Shown piece after piece: positions 1 to 9,805 of a stretch of 64,000 bases of DNA. The stretch spans positions 1 to 64,000 of the forward strand of contig CAKZJB010000082.1 of assembly GCA_936940865.1 (NCBI GenBank). Reading direction: 5' to 3'. The DNA comes from an uncultured Asticcacaulis sp. Its GTDB lineage: Bacteria; Pseudomonadota; Alphaproteobacteria; Caulobacterales; Caulobacteraceae. Every line of letters begins with the position of its first letter. Positions within the stretch are counted from its first letter, which is position 1. Position numbers and translations under genes: made by a program. The notes beneath the pieces were generated by a model that ran no database searches, was not told the DNA's origin, and saw only the letters and a list, made by a program, of their open reading frames with translations.

Positions 1-55
1 ACAACTTTCTCAGATTCTCAACCCCGATGCACCCCACATCTGTGAGATATGCGGG

Positions 56-1429
56 TTAGGCCGCCTGCGCAGCCTTATCTTTCAGCGTATGCAGGCGCTC
101 GGCGACCAGGAAGCTCAGTTCCAGTGCCTGGTCGGCATTTAGCCGCGGGTCGCAGTGCGTGTGGTAACGGTCCTGCAGGTCCTCGTCCGACAGGGCGAAG
201 GCGCCACCGGTGCATTCGGTGACGTTCTGGCCCGTCATTTCCAGGTGCATGCCGCCCGGATGGACGTTTTCACTGGCGGCGATATCCACGAACGAGCGGA
301 CTTCCGACAGGATGCGGTCGAAGGGACGCGTCTTGTAGCCGTTCGACGCCTTGACGACATTGCCGTGCATCGGGTCGATCGACCACACCACCGGCACGCC
401 GTGCTTGCGCGTGGCAGCCATCAGGCGCGGCAGGCGCTCCGCCACCTTGTCCGAGCCGAAACGGCCGATCAGGGTCAGGCGGCCCGGAATGGCCTCGGGG
501 TTCAGCGTGTCGATCAGGCGCAGCAGGTCGTCGGGCTCCAACGTCGGCCCGCACTTGACGCCGATCGGGTTCTTGATGCCCTTCATGTAGTGGACGTGCG
601 CGCCGTCCAACTGACGGGTGCGCTCGCCGATCCACAGCATGTGCGCCGAAGTGTCGTACCAGTCGCCCGACGTCGAATCGACGCGGGTCATGGCCTGCTC
701 GTAGTTGAGCAGCAGCGCCTCGTGGCTGGTGAAGAAATCGACCTGGCGGATCTGCGGATGGCTGTCCGGCGTCACGCCGATCGCCGACATGAAGCTTAAG
801 GTTTCGGAGATCTTCTCGGCCAGGGCGCGGTAGCGTTCGCCCTGCGGCGAACCCGACACGAAACCCAGCGTCCACTTATGGATGTTGTACAGGTCGGCAT
901 AGCCGCCGTTGGCGAAGGCCCGCAGCAGGTTCAGCGTCGCCGACGACTGATGGTAGGCCTTGAGCAGGCGCTGCGGATCCGGCAGGCGCGCTTCCGGCGT
1001 GAATTCCATGCCGTTGATGTTGTCGCCGCGATAGCTGGGCAGGGTCACGTCGCCGATGGTTTCGACGGCGGACGAGCGCGGCTTGCCGAACTGGCCGGCG
1101 ATACGGCCGACCTTGACCACCGGACGGCCGCCGGCAAAGGTCAGGATGACCGCCATCTGCAGGATCAGACGGAAGGTGTCGCGGATATTGTCGGCCGAAA
1201 ATTCCTTGAAGCTTTCGGCGCAGTCCCCGCCCTGCAACAGAAACGCGTTGCCCTTGGCGACTTCGCCCAAAGCCGACGTCAGACGACGCGCTTCACCGGC
1301 AAAGACCAGCGGCGGAAGGTGGGACAGCTCGTCTTCGACGGCGTGGAGGGCCTGGACGTCCGGGTAATCGTTCGGAATGTGCAGGGCTGGCAATGCGCGC
1401 CAGTCTTTGGGGGACCATGACTTGTTCAT
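56..1429 (-). CDS. aroG: Class II 3-deoxy-7-phosphoheptulonate (DAHP) synthase
   Basis: Catalyses condensation of phosphoenolpyruvate and erythrose 4-phosphate, the first step of the shikimate pathway, in the cytosol. The 457-aa length fits the class II (plant-like, AroA-II) family. Recognisable blocks are [11 protein letters not shown] near residue 67, [12 protein letters not shown] near 108, the [12 protein letters not shown] block near 285 and [13 protein letters not shown] near 400, which carry substrate and metal contacts in this family. Class II enzymes lack the N-terminal extension of the E. coli type. The gene is the last of a co-directional run (glmU, rpiA, gor, ligase-like gene), but a 93-nt gap separates it from the gene above, so it may have its own promoter. 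The exact symbol (aroG, aroH or aroF) is a naming choice; the family call is secure. Confidence 0.95.
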   Translation of the reverse strand: MNKSWSPKDWRALPALHIPNDYPDVQALHAVEDELSHLPPLVFAGEARRLTSALGEVAKGNAFLLQGGDCAESFKEFSADNIRDTFRLILQMAVILTFAGGRPVVKVGRIAGQFGKPRSSAVETIGDVTLPSYRGDNINGMEFTPEARLPDPQRLLKAYHQSSATLNLLRAFANGGYADLYNIHKWTLGFVSGSPQGERYRALAEKISETLSFMSAIGVTPDSHPQIRQVDFFTSHEALLLNYEQAMTRVDSTSGDWYDTSAHMLWIGERTRQLDGAHVHYMKGIKNPIGVKCGPTLEPDDLLRLIDTLNPEAIPGRLTLIGRFGSDKVAERLPRLMAATRKHGVPVVWSIDPMHGNVVKASNGYKTRPFDRILSEVRSFVDIAASENVHPGGMHLEMTGQNVTECTGGAFALSDEDLQDRYHTHCDPRLNADQALELSFLVAERLHTLKDKAAQAA

Positions 1430-1522
1430 GGACCGTATGTAATCGTTTGGATTACCAAACTCAACGGGGTTTGGGCCCGAATACAGCGCGTTTCATGGTA
1501 AAAGCGCCCGAAAAACCACGGT

Positions 1523-2884
1523 TTATTGTAATATTTGCAACTTTCCGTCGGCTTTGACGGCCTTGATCGCCAGGCACGCCACCACGACCATCAGCGCGCC
1601 CAGGCAGTAAAGCCAGGCCCGCCACATGCCGTAGCTCAGCGCATTGAGCAGGAAATAGCACGCCGCCCCCGCCAGCATATAGGGCCGCGCCCGCTGCGCG
1701 ACCGGCAGGCTCGGAACCGCCGCGGCCTCCTGTCCGATCTCGATCATCTCGTTATCGGACTGGCGAACGTGATAGCGCGAATCCATGGGCGCGATGAACC
1801 AGAACACACAGAACCAGAAAGCCCCCAGAAGCAACAGGCCGGGTATGCCCAGCTCCAGCCAGGCCTGGAGCGACATGTCGTGCGTATGCAGCGGGATGGC
1901 GGGTGCAAACCGGCGCGACGATTCATAGCCCCAGCCCCAGAAAGGCTTCTCCAGGCTATGGCCGACCGCCGTGCTCCAGATTTCCACGCGCGCCCCCCAG
2001 GACGCCGGCAGGTGCGCCGGCAAGGTGGCCGAAAGGCCCGTTCCCCTCAGGATCAGGATGATCATCGGGAAGGCCAGTATCCACAGCAGCGCCAGCCCCG
2101 CCAGCTCGTGCTCGGGCAAAAAGCCGCGCCGCGTCCACGCGTTCGGCCAGTAGCGCGCCGCCAGGAAGACCAGACCGCCGGCAACGAAACAAAGCATGTG
2201 CGCATTGGTGTCGACCGTGACCGACGTCCACAGGACAGTCAGCGCCATCAGGCCGACCACGCCCAGCCAGCGCTTGTGGACCAGCCAGAAGCTGAGCGGC
2301 CAGAACAGCATCAGCAGCACAGCGTTGAGATTCGAGGCGTCGACCACAACCATTTCAGGCCTGTGCCCGCCGAACCAGGTGCGATTGACCCAGTTGCGGA
2401 TGCCGTCATTCGTGACGGCGTCGCCCAACATCACCGCTGACAGCGCCGCCATCAGGACCGCGATAAGGACGATGACCCGGCGGCTGTTGTTTTCCTTCAA
2501 CCCCCACGCCGCGCACACCATGGCCCAGGTGGTGAACCACATGCACATGGGCGCCTGGAAGTAACGCGTCGACGTGGCATAGGCCCGGCCGACGGGAACA
2601 CCGTGGCCGATCATCTCGACGAAATCAGAGCGGAAGAAGGCGAGGAGCAGGATGACGCCGCTCAGCGCCGCCGCCGGCAGGAAGCGGCGTATGGGCCTGC
2701 CCCTTCGAGGATCGAGACACCCCAAGAGCAGAAGCCCGCCCAGGAACATGACGGGCGGCAGTATGGTCGTCGCGCCGAAATAGACGGTGATCAGGAGCGT
2801 GGCGAAGAAGAGCAGCAGTACCGCTTCGGCATAGTGATCCGTGATCCTGTTCCAGACGGCGGCCGCCCCCCCAGCTCTGCTCAT
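1523..2884 (-). CDS. O-antigen ligase / polymerase family membrane protein
   Basis: Predicted polytopic inner-membrane protein of 453 aa with about ten hydrophobic segments. The late motif HTHDMSLQAWLELGIPGLLLLG, preceded by PFWGWGYESS, is typical of the Wzy_C/WaaL superfamily, where a large periplasmic loop transfers or polymerises lipid-linked glycans. The ORF track starts at 2953 inside gor. I start at the ATG at 2884, because it overlaps the gor stop as ATGA, which indicates translational coupling and removes an arginine-rich N-terminus. Whether it is a ligase, a polymerase or a protein glycosylation enzyme cannot be told from the sequence; no other glycan assembly genes are adjacent. Placement behind gor and glmU suggests co-transcription only. 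Confidence 0.72.
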   Translation of the reverse strand: MSRAGGAAAVWNRITDHYAEAVLLLFFATLLITVYFGATTILPPVMFLGGLLLLGCLDPRRGRPIRRFLPAAALSGVILLLAFFRSDFVEMIGHGVPVGRAYATSTRYFQAPMCMWFTTWAMVCAAWGLKENNSRRVIVLIAVLMAALSAVMLGDAVTNDGIRNWVNRTWFGGHRPEMVVVDASNLNAVLLMLFWPLSFWLVHKRWLGVVGLMALTVLWTSVTVDTNAHMLCFVAGGLVFLAARYWPNAWTRRGFLPEHELAGLALLWILAFPMIILILRGTGLSATLPAHLPASWGARVEIWSTAVGHSLEKPFWGWGYESSRRFAPAIPLHTHDMSLQAWLELGIPGLLLLGAFWFCVFWFIAPMDSRYHVRQSDNEMIEIGQEAAAVPSLPVAQRARPYMLAGAACYFLLNALSYGMWRAWLYCLGALMVVVACLAIKAVKADGKLQILQ

Positions 2885-4254
2885 AGGCGCTTGTCCTTTA
2901 TGGTGACGATTTCTTCCGCGGCGGTCGGGTGGACGGCGCAGGTCGCGTCCCACTGCGCCTTGGTCAGCCTGGCCTTCACGGCGACGCCCGCCAGCTGGAT
3001 GACCTCTCCGGCGTCGCCGCCGACAATGTGCGCCCCCAGCACGACATCGCTTTGCGCATCGACCACCAGCTTCATGAATATCCGGCTTTCAAACCCGTTG
3101 AACGTCGCCTTCATCATGCGGAATTTTGTCGAATAGATGTCGATCTTGATGCCCTTCTCGATCGCCTGGTCTTCCGTCAGGCCGACCGTGCCGATCTGCG
3201 GCTGCGAGAAGACGGCCGTGGGCACGTTCTCATAGTCGTAGGCCGTCGGATTGTTCTTGAAAGCGGTCTCGACGAAGGCCACCGCCTCGCGGATCGCCAC
3301 GGGCGTCAGGTTCAGCCGGTTGGTGACGTCGCCGATGGCGTAGATATGCGGGTGCACTGTGCGCGAATATTGGTCGACCGGCACCGCGCCGTGCATGTCG
3401 GGCGTGATGCCTATGGCTTCCAGCCCCAGGCCCTCGGTCTTGGGCTTGCGGCCCGACGCATAAAGGACGGCTTCGGTATCGAAGGTCGTGCCGTCGTTGA
3501 GATGCAGGGTGACGGTGTCGCCCTCCTTGTGCAGCTTGATCGGATCGACGCCGGTCATGATATGGATGCCGCGCAGCTTCATTTCGGCGGTCAGGTGGTC
3601 GCGCACCTCATGGTCGAAGCCGCGCAGGATCTTTTCGCCCCGGTACATCAGCGTGACATCGACGCCCAGGCCTTTCATGACGCCGGCGAATTCAACGGCG
3701 ATATAGCCGCCGCCGACGATGACCATGCGCCTGGGCAGCCTGTCCAGCTTGAACATGTCGTTGGACGTCAGCGCGTGTTCCAGGACGCCCGGGCAGTGCT
3801 GCGGCAGGAAGGGCCAGCCGCCGGTGGCGATCAGGATGGTCCTGGCCGTCACTTCGCGCGCGCTTCCGTCCGACGCCGTCAGGACCAGCGTGTGCGCGTC
3901 CTTGAATCCGGCATGGGCGGCGATGACCTCGGCGCCGGCGCGCGTCAGGTTCGAGCCGTAGATGCCCGACAGGCGCGTCAGCTCGGCGTCCTGCCTGGCC
4001 TTGAAATGGTGCCAGTCGAATTCGCCCAGGCTGACGTCCCAGCCGAAGCCCTTCGCATAGTCGATCTGTTCGGGGACTTCGGAGGCGAAGACCATGAACT
4101 TTTTCGGCACGCAGCCGCGCAGCACGCACGTGCCGCCCGGACGGTCCTCTTCGGCGACGCCGACCTTCAGCCCCAGGTTGGCCGCCAGACGCGCGGCGCG
4201 CACGCCGCCGGAACCGGCGCCGATGACAAACAGATCATAGTCGAATTCGGACAT
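2881..4254 (-). CDS. gor: Glutathione-disulfide reductase
   Basis: Cytosolic FAD enzyme that reduces oxidised glutathione with NADPH. The 457-aa protein has the FAD-binding GAGSGGVRAAR near residue 13, the redox-active disulfide in GGTCVLRGCVPKK (Cys43 and Cys48), a second Rossmann motif VGGGYIAVEFAG near 180, basic residues after that motif consistent with NADPH preference, and the C-terminal CAVHPTAAEE, whose His serves the partner subunit active site. The CVLRGCVPKK spacing separates glutathione reductase from lipoamide dehydrogenase (usually CLNVGC). The gene starts 14 nt downstream of the rpiA stop and overlaps the next gene by ATGA, so it sits mid-operon. Confidence 0.95.
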   Translation of the reverse strand: MSEFDYDLFVIGAGSGGVRAARLAANLGLKVGVAEEDRPGGTCVLRGCVPKKFMVFASEVPEQIDYAKGFGWDVSLGEFDWHHFKARQDAELTRLSGIYGSNLTRAGAEVIAAHAGFKDAHTLVLTASDGSAREVTARTILIATGGWPFLPQHCPGVLEHALTSNDMFKLDRLPRRMVIVGGGYIAVEFAGVMKGLGVDVTLMYRGEKILRGFDHEVRDHLTAEMKLRGIHIMTGVDPIKLHKEGDTVTLHLNDGTTFDTEAVLYASGRKPKTEGLGLEAIGITPDMHGAVPVDQYSRTVHPHIYAIGDVTNRLNLTPVAIREAVAFVETAFKNNPTAYDYENVPTAVFSQPQIGTVGLTEDQAIEKGIKIDIYSTKFRMMKATFNGFESRIFMKLVVDAQSDVVLGAHIVGGDAGEVIQLAGVAVKARLTKAQWDATCAVHPTAAEEIVTIKDKRL

Positions 4255-4268
4255 GAAAAAGCTTTCTG

Positions 4269-4961
4269 TTACGGATAGACCGTACGGACGCCCGTATCGG
4301 TGCCCAGCAGCGCGACTTCGGCCAGGTCGAGAAACAGGCCGTGCTCAACGACGCCGGTCAGCGACTTCAACTCATGGGCCAGCCCCACCGGTTCCTTGAT
4401 CGCCCCGCAGGCGACGTCGAAGATAAGATTGCCGCCATCCGTTATGAAGGGCTGCCCGTCGCGCTTGCGCTGCACCGGCACCTTTTCGATGTCGAAATCC
4501 AGCAGCACGTCACAGATGCGGTTGACGGTGGCCTTGTACGCGAACGGTTCGACCTCGATCGGCAGGGGGAATTTTCCCAGTGTGGCAACGTGCTTGCCGG
4601 CGTCGGCGATGACGACGCAGGTCTTGGCCTGCTCCCAGATCAGCTTTTCACGCAGCAGCGCCCCGCCGCCGCCCTTGATCAGGGCCAGCCCCTCGCCGAT
4701 CTCGTCGGCGCCGTCGACGCACAGGTCCAGCGTGCCCACATCATTGACGTCGCGGATGGTCAGGCCCAGGCTTTCGGCCAATTGCGTCGTTTGCAAGGAT
4801 GTCGAAACCAGAGTCAGTTTTTTGCCGGCCTTGACTTCGCGCGCGATGGCCTTGACGAACCATGCCGCCGTCGAGCCTGTGCCGAGGCCGACCTTCATAT
4901 CGTCCTTGACGTATTGCAGGGCGGCTTCGCCGACCGCCTGCTTCTGTTCGTCGGCTGTCAT
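4269..4961 (-). CDS. rpiA: Ribose-5-phosphate isomerase A
   Basis: Interconverts ribose 5-phosphate and ribulose 5-phosphate in the non-oxidative pentose phosphate pathway. At 230 aa it has the usual RpiA length. It shows the phosphate-binding loop [12 protein letters not shown] near residue 25, the DGADEI acidic motif near 84 with the catalytic Asp, and [11 protein letters not shown] near 95 with the catalytic Lys. The start codon overlaps the glmU stop as ATGA, so translation is probably coupled. No anomaly seen. Confidence 0.96.
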   Translation of the reverse strand: MTADEQKQAVGEAALQYVKDDMKVGLGTGSTAAWFVKAIAREVKAGKKLTLVSTSLQTTQLAESLGLTIRDVNDVGTLDLCVDGADEIGEGLALIKGGGGALLREKLIWEQAKTCVVIADAGKHVATLGKFPLPIEVEPFAYKATVNRICDVLLDFDIEKVPVQRKRDGQPFITDGGNLIFDVACGAIKEPVGLAHELKSLTGVVEHGLFLDLAEVALLGTDTGVRTVYP

Positions 4962-6319
4962 TTTTTCTTCGCCTCCGCCTTTTCGGCCGCCTTGCGCGTG
5001 CGGAACGCCTTGGCCCAGCCTGGCTTTTCGGTCTGTGTGCTGCGCTCGAAGGCCAGCGCATCGGCCGGCACGTCGGCCGTGATGACCGACCCCGACCCCG
5101 TCATGGCGCCGTCGCCCCCCGTCACGGGCGCGACCAGCGAAGAGTTCGAGCCGATAAAGGCGCGTTCGCCGATAACCGTGCGGTATTTGAAGAAGCCGTC
5201 ATAGTTACAGAAGATGGTGCCCGCGCCTATGTTCGAGCCCGCGCCGACGCTGCCGTCGCCCAGATAGGACAGATGGTTGGCCTTGGCGCCCTCGCCGATC
5301 GTGACGTTCTTGACCTCGACGAAGTTGCCGATGTGCACGTCCTTGCCGATGTCCGCGCCGGGGCGCAGGCGGGCATAGGGACCGATCAGGGCGCCCGGGC
5401 CGACGCGGGCGCCTTCCAGGTGTGAAAAGGCACGGATCACGGCGCCGGAGGCAATGCTGACGCCTTCGCCAAAGACGACATTGGGCTCGATCACAACACC
5501 CGGCTCGACCTCGGTATCGTAGCAGAAGAAGACGGTTTCCGGCGCCGGCATATGCACGCCATTGTCCATCAAAGCCTTGCGCACGCCGTCCTGCCAGACG
5601 CGCTCGGCGACCGCCAGTTCCGCCTGGCTGTTGGCGCCCAGCGTATCGTCCTCGCGCGCCATGACGACGCGGGGCTGAAGCCCCCTGCCCTTAGCCAGGC
5701 CGACGATGTCGGTCAGATAGTATTCGCCCTTGGAATTCTCGTTCTTCACATCGCTGAGCAGCGAGAACAGCCGCTGTCGGTCGCACGCCAGGACGCCCGA
5801 ATTGCAGGCGGTGACGAGAAGCTGTTCCGGCGTCGCCTCGCGCGCCTCGACGATCGCATCAAGTTTATCGCCATCGAGGATCAGGCGGCCGTAGGCTCCG
5901 GGATCAGCCGCTTCGAAGCCGAGCACGGCCAGGTCCGCTTCCGCCGCCAGGTCGAAGACCGGCCCCAGCACGCGCGCCGACAACAGCGGGCAGTCGGCAT
6001 AGGAGACGATGACGCTGCCGTCGAAGTCCTTGAGCACCTCGCGCGCGGCATTGACCGCGTGGCCGGTGCCCATCGGCGGGTCCTGGATGGCGATGTTGGC
6101 CTCGCCGACGCGAATGGCCGCGGCGCGGCGGACTTCGGGGCTGTGATTGCCGACGACCACCACGACGCGGTCGCAGCCGAGCTCGAACGCCGCGTCGATG
6201 GCCCGGTCGAGCATGGAACGCCCGCCGACCTTGTGCAGCACCTTCGGCAGCGGCGACTTCATCCGGGTGCCCTGTCCTGCCGCCAGGATCACAGCGGCAC
6301 GGGCCGTATTTTCACGCAT
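4958..6319 (-). CDS. glmU: Bifunctional GlmU: GlcNAc-1-phosphate uridylyltransferase / GlcN-1-phosphate acetyltransferase
   Basis: Makes UDP-N-acetylglucosamine for peptidoglycan and lipopolysaccharide. The N-terminal half is a nucleotidyltransferase ([22 protein letters not shown], then YADCPLL with the metal-binding Asp). From about residue 255 the protein becomes a left-handed beta-helix with hexapeptide repeats and the acetyltransferase signatures [15 protein letters not shown] and NYDG. At 453 aa it is full length. The C-terminal tail is lysine and alanine rich. It is the first gene of the glmU-rpiA-gor-ligase run and is divergent from gph, with 89 nt between their starts, which must contain both promoters. 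Confidence 0.97.
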   Translation of the reverse strand: MRENTARAAVILAAGQGTRMKSPLPKVLHKVGGRSMLDRAIDAAFELGCDRVVVVVGNHSPEVRRAAAIRVGEANIAIQDPPMGTGHAVNAAREVLKDFDGSVIVSYADCPLLSARVLGPVFDLAAEADLAVLGFEAADPGAYGRLILDGDKLDAIVEAREATPEQLLVTACNSGVLACDRQRLFSLLSDVKNENSKGEYYLTDIVGLAKGRGLQPRVVMAREDDTLGANSQAELAVAERVWQDGVRKALMDNGVHMPAPETVFFCYDTEVEPGVVIEPNVVFGEGVSIASGAVIRAFSHLEGARVGPGALIGPYARLRPGADIGKDVHIGNFVEVKNVTIGEGAKANHLSYLGDGSVGAGSNIGAGTIFCNYDGFFKYRTVIGERAFIGSNSSLVAPVTGGDGAMTGSGSVITADVPADALAFERSTQTEKPGWAKAFRTRKAAEKAEAKKK

Positions 6320-6408
6320 ATCCGCACTCTTCGATTGAGATTCCCGTGGATTTAGCCCAAACGGGCCGACAGTGAAACGGCAATCGCGTGCGTTGCGGAG
6401 AGAAATTT

Positions 6409-7080
6409 ATGGACCTTAACGGCTACATCCTCGCCTTCGACCTCGATGGGACGCTGGTGGACACCGCGCCGGACATCATCGGCGCGCTGAACCTGGTGCT
6501 GCGCGAGGAGAACATCAAGCCGTACCATCTCGACGAAGCGCGCCCCCTGATCGGTCGCGGCGCCATGGAACTGCTGCGCCGCGGCTTCGCCCTGGCCGGC
6601 CATCCGCTGGCGCCCGAACAGGAACAGCCCCTGCTCGACCGGCTTTTGAAACATTACGAAGCCCATATCGATGCCTTTTCGCGGCCGTTCGACGGGCTGA
6701 TCCCGGCGCTCGACGCGCTTGAGCGGCACGGCGCGCGCTTCGCCGTCTGCACCAACAAGCACACCTATCTGTCGGTCGAGCTGTTGAAAAGGCTCAAGCT
6801 CTTCGACCGCTTCGGCTCGATCCGCGGCGCCGACAGCGTCCCCGCCAAGAAGCCGGATTCCGGGCATCTTCTGGCCTGCGTCGAGGACATGGGCGGAGAT
6901 ATCAGCAAGACCATCATGATCGGCGATTCGGAAACCGACTTCCTGACCGCGAAGAATGCCGGCGTGCCGTCGATCCTGGTCAGCTTCGGCTATTCGGAAC
7001 GCCCGATCCAGGAACTCGACTGCGACGTTCTGATCAACCATTACGACGACTTCGTGGCAGCGGTGGAGACGGTCATTTAG
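6409..7080 (+). CDS. gph: Phosphoglycolate phosphatase (HAD superfamily)
   Basis: Removes phosphate from 2-phosphoglycolate, a by-product of DNA repair and oxygen metabolism. HAD motif I is AFDLDGTLVDTAPDI at the N-terminus, motif II is the CTNK segment, motif III is the Lys in VPAKKPDSGH, and motif IV is MIGDSETDFLTAKNAG. The alpha-helical cap lies between motifs I and II. I moved the start from the GTG at 6388 to the ATG at 6409, because GGAGAG lies six bases upstream and the HAD core begins directly after it; the protein is 223 aa. HAD substrate assignment is always softer than the fold, but the DTAPDI cap signature is typical of Gph. Confidence 0.88.
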   Translation: MDLNGYILAFDLDGTLVDTAPDIIGALNLVLREENIKPYHLDEARPLIGRGAMELLRRGFALAGHPLAPEQEQPLLDRLLKHYEAHIDAFSRPFDGLIPALDALERHGARFAVCTNKHTYLSVELLKRLKLFDRFGSIRGADSVPAKKPDSGHLLACVEDMGGDISKTIMIGDSETDFLTAKNAGVPSILVSFGYSERPIQELDCDVLINHYDDFVAAVETVI

Positions 7081-7092
7081 CACCATCACGAT

Positions 7093-7257
7093 TATACTCC
7101 CCCGCTCGGCGGGGGAGGTGGCATTCGCGGAGCGAATGACGGTGGGGGGCGCAGAGGTTACAAGCTCGGCGCGCGCGTTTTCTCCGCCCCCGCCACCGCA
7201 TCTCGTCGCCTAAAGGCTCTTCGTGCGGTCCCCCGCCTCGCCGAGCGGGGCGGTATA
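7093..7257. repeat. 165-bp imperfect inverted repeat, MITE/REP-like
   Basis: Both ends begin with TATAC followed by a GC-rich hairpin: the left is TATACTCCCCCGCTCGGCGG and the right, read on the minus strand, is TATACCGCCCCGCTCGGCGA. The arms stay related for roughly 60 bases, ending in GCATTCGCGGAGCGAATGACGGTGG on the left and a similar stretch ending GATGCGGTGG on the right. Each arm contains its own small hairpin. No ORF is convincing inside. The architecture is that of a non-autonomous intergenic repeat; other genome copies would be expected but are not in this window. Confidence 0.75.
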
Positions 7258-7279
7258 AAAGAGATTGTCGCCCAACACG

Positions 7280-7307
7280 AAAAAGCCAGCCGGTTGCCCG
7301 GCTGGCT
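7280..7307 (-). terminator. Rho-independent terminator of the TonB receptor gene
   Basis: A perfect 10-bp stem AGCCAGCCGG / CCGGCTGGCT with a TTGC loop is followed on the minus strand by TTTTT. It lies about 25 nt beyond the stop codon of the minus-strand TonB receptor. Confidence 0.92.
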
Positions 7308-7332
7308 CTAAAGTCGAAGGTTGAAGCAGCCC

Positions 7333-9609
7333 TTAGAAGCTCTTCTTGACCGAAACGAAGACCTGACGCGGGGCACCGGTCAGGATCGTCTGGGCGGTGC
7401 CGGCGGCGTCGTTGTTCACGAAGCCGTTCGAACCGATGGTCGAGATGTACTTCTCGTCCGTCAGGTTGGTGACGTTCAGCTGCAGAGTCGTGCCGACCGA
7501 AGCGAAGCGGTAGCCGAGGGTCAGGTCGCTGATGGTCGAGGCCTTCACCTTGCCGCCGATGTTTTCATAGGTATACCAGCGGTCGCCCGTATAGTCGGTG
7601 CTGAGCGTGCCGAACAGCGCGCCGTTGTCGTACGACAGCTCGGTCTTCAAGAGGTCCTTCGGCGTGTTGACGACGGTCTTGCCGCGGGTATGCGCCTGGA
7701 CGGTACCGTCCGACGCGATGACGTCGTTCTGGTACTTCGAGTCGTTGTAGGTATAGGCGGCATAGAGCTTCCACGCCGGGGTAATGCGGTAGCTGCCGGC
7801 CAGTTCCAGGCCCTTGCTCTTGACGCCGCCGACGTTTGACAGCACCGGCGCATTGCCGACGATGCCGGCGCCTTGCGCCACGGCCAGGATACGGTTGCTG
7901 AAGTCGACGTCATAGACCGCCAGAACGCCCTGGAACGAACCGGTGCGGACGCGGAAACCGCCTTCGAGGGTCTTCGAGCTTTCGGGCTTCAGGTGATCGC
8001 GCACATAGTCGACATTGACCTGCGACTGCGAGCTGAAGGGACCCGAGGTCGCGGCCGACACGTAGGCGTCCATGTTCTCGCTGTACGAGCCGAAGGCTTC
8101 GTAGGCGTCATTGATCTTGTAGACGAAGCCGGCCTGCGGCAGGAAGCTGTCCTGCGACTTGAGCGTGCCGTTGAGCGTACCGCCGACCTGCTGCTGCACC
8201 GTGTTCTTCACGTCCAGCGACTTGAAGCCGTAATTGACCTTCAGCGCGTCGCTGATCGTCCAGGTGTCCTGGACATAGGCCTGGGCCGTCTTGGTGGTGA
8301 AGGCGTATTGCCACTGGGTGTAGAAGGGATTGGTCTGGAAGCCCAGGCTGTCGCGGTGCGGCGCGCTGAGTGTTTCGCCGTAGAAGCGGCGGGCCTGGCC
8401 GAAGTCGTTGCTTTCCACCCAGAAGCCGGCGGCGACCTGGTGCGCGCCCAGGTCAATCGTCACGCCGCCGATGGCGCCCGTGCGGTTGATCTTGTACTCG
8501 GTCGTGCGGATCGAGACATAGGCGTTGTCCGACGACGGCGAGGCGGCGTTGTAGAAGGGCGAGGTGGAAACGCCCGGCGACGGCAGGTACGGCGTGACCC
8601 ACAGGCCCTGGCCCTTGTCGTCGTGATGGTAGACGGTGCCCGAGACACGGATCTTGTCCGACAGCGGCGTGTCGAAGCGCAGGCCCGACAGGGTGTCGTC
8701 GCGAACGCCGGCGCCGTAATAATAGGCGTCGTCGACGCTGGTGATCGGCGCCGGGAAGGCCGTACCCTGCTGGTAATCCTTGGCGACCGTGTTGGCCAGG
8801 GCCCAGTTCGGCTGGAAATTGTCCCAGGTGTAGCCGAGACGGTTGATCATCTCGAACGACATGTCCTGGTAGTCCTGCTCGCGGCGCTTCGAATTGTTGA
8901 CGAAGGCCGTCAGGTTGCCTTCGCCGACCGGCAGCACCCACTTGGTGTCGATCTGCTGTGCCTTCTGTTCGCCCGCGCCCTTCCACTTGTCGGTCTTCTG
9001 GTCGACCGCCGAGATGTAGCCTCGAAGGCCGCCGAGCGCATCGATCGCGCCGGTTTCGAAACGCCCGTAGACCCGGTGCATGGTGTTGGAACCAAGCGTG
9101 CCGTCCAGTTCGCCGCCCATCTTCTGCGACGGGTCGCGCGATACGAACTTCAGCGTGCCGCCCAGGTTCGACGACGTCGCCGAGTCGAGCGAGCCGGCGC
9201 CCTGGGCCAGGTCGACGCGCGCGATGTCTTCGTTGATGATGGCGCGGCTGATGTGCAGGCCGTTATAATTGCCGTACGACATGTCGCCCAGCGTGATGCC
9301 GTCGAGCGTGAAGCCGAGCTGGTTCTGGTTGAAGCCGCGGATCGAGATGCGGGTCGACCATTCGTAGGCGCCGAACGGGTCGGCCGACTGGAAGGTGACG
9401 CCCGGCAGCTTGTCGAGCACCTTGAGCGGCGACGTGCCGGGAGCGACTTCGCCGAGGTCGCGCGACTTGACGGTCTGGGTCTGGCGGCTCTGGCCGTGGC
9501 CGAGCACGATGACTTCGGCCGAGTCGGCGGCTTTCGCCTCTTGCGCCGACGCGGCGCTGGTGTTGAACAGCGCCAGGACGGCGGCGCCGGAAAGCAGTGC
9601 GATCTTCAT
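7333..9609 (-). CDS. TonB-dependent outer-membrane receptor
   Basis: A 758-aa outer-membrane active transporter. The signal peptide is MKIALLSGAAVLALFNTSAASA, followed by a TonB-box-like AEVIVLG, a plug domain with PLKVLDKLPGVTFQSADPFG and SIRGFNQNQLGFTLDGI, and a long beta-barrel ending in aromatic Phe (VSVKKSF). I start at 9609 (GGGGATAAAC before the ATG) rather than 9639. The substrate is not evident. Its immediate upstream neighbour on the same strand is a secreted glycerophosphodiester phosphodiesterase, but a terminator lies between them, so shared function is only a possibility. The ends of the barrel look intact. Confidence 0.92.
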   Translation of the reverse strand: MKIALLSGAAVLALFNTSAASAQEAKAADSAEVIVLGHGQSRQTQTVKSRDLGEVAPGTSPLKVLDKLPGVTFQSADPFGAYEWSTRISIRGFNQNQLGFTLDGITLGDMSYGNYNGLHISRAIINEDIARVDLAQGAGSLDSATSSNLGGTLKFVSRDPSQKMGGELDGTLGSNTMHRVYGRFETGAIDALGGLRGYISAVDQKTDKWKGAGEQKAQQIDTKWVLPVGEGNLTAFVNNSKRREQDYQDMSFEMINRLGYTWDNFQPNWALANTVAKDYQQGTAFPAPITSVDDAYYYGAGVRDDTLSGLRFDTPLSDKIRVSGTVYHHDDKGQGLWVTPYLPSPGVSTSPFYNAASPSSDNAYVSIRTTEYKINRTGAIGGVTIDLGAHQVAAGFWVESNDFGQARRFYGETLSAPHRDSLGFQTNPFYTQWQYAFTTKTAQAYVQDTWTISDALKVNYGFKSLDVKNTVQQQVGGTLNGTLKSQDSFLPQAGFVYKINDAYEAFGSYSENMDAYVSAATSGPFSSQSQVNVDYVRDHLKPESSKTLEGGFRVRTGSFQGVLAVYDVDFSNRILAVAQGAGIVGNAPVLSNVGGVKSKGLELAGSYRITPAWKLYAAYTYNDSKYQNDVIASDGTVQAHTRGKTVVNTPKDLLKTELSYDNGALFGTLSTDYTGDRWYTYENIGGKVKASTISDLTLGYRFASVGTTLQLNVTNLTDEKYISTIGSNGFVNNDAAGTAQTILTGAPRQVFVSVKKSF

Positions 9610-9670
9610 GTTTATCCCCACGGGCCGGGAGTAGCCCATGAGGCCGGCCTGCTATCGCGGCTGAGTGACA

Positions 9671-9680
9671 GTTTCGAAAC
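9671..9680. promoter_or_regulatory. Palindrome GTTTCGAAAC upstream of the TonB receptor
   Basis: A perfect 10-bp palindrome 62 nt upstream of the receptor start, in the only region that can hold its promoter. Nothing links it to a named regulator; it may be coincidental. Confidence 0.25.
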
Positions 9681-9745
9681 GAAATGTCTTCAAAGTGATG
9701 TCAGTCCGGCCAAGCTTTTGCGACATCGGTTAATGCACTGATTTC

Positions 9746-9779
9746 AAAAGAAAAACCCTGTGGCGCGATCGCCACAGGG
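9746..9779 (-). terminator. Rho-independent terminator of glpQ-like gene
   Basis: A perfect 10-bp stem CCCTGTGGCG / CGCCACAGGG with a CGAT loop is followed on the minus strand by TTTTTCTTTT. It lies 26 nt beyond the stop of the minus-strand phosphodiesterase and separates it from the TonB receptor gene. Confidence 0.92.
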
Positions 9780-9805
9780 CCGAAATTCATATCATTTGCG
9801 ACGGG

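Noticed and set aside
9640-9720. Pho box upstream of the TonB receptor near glpQ
   Set aside because: GACAT repeats occur, but not with the 11-bp period of CTGTCAT Pho boxes.
7873-9741. 622-codon plus-strand ORF
   Set aside because: Antisense shadow of the TonB receptor gene; arginine/valine-rich composition, no domain, no ribosome-binding site.
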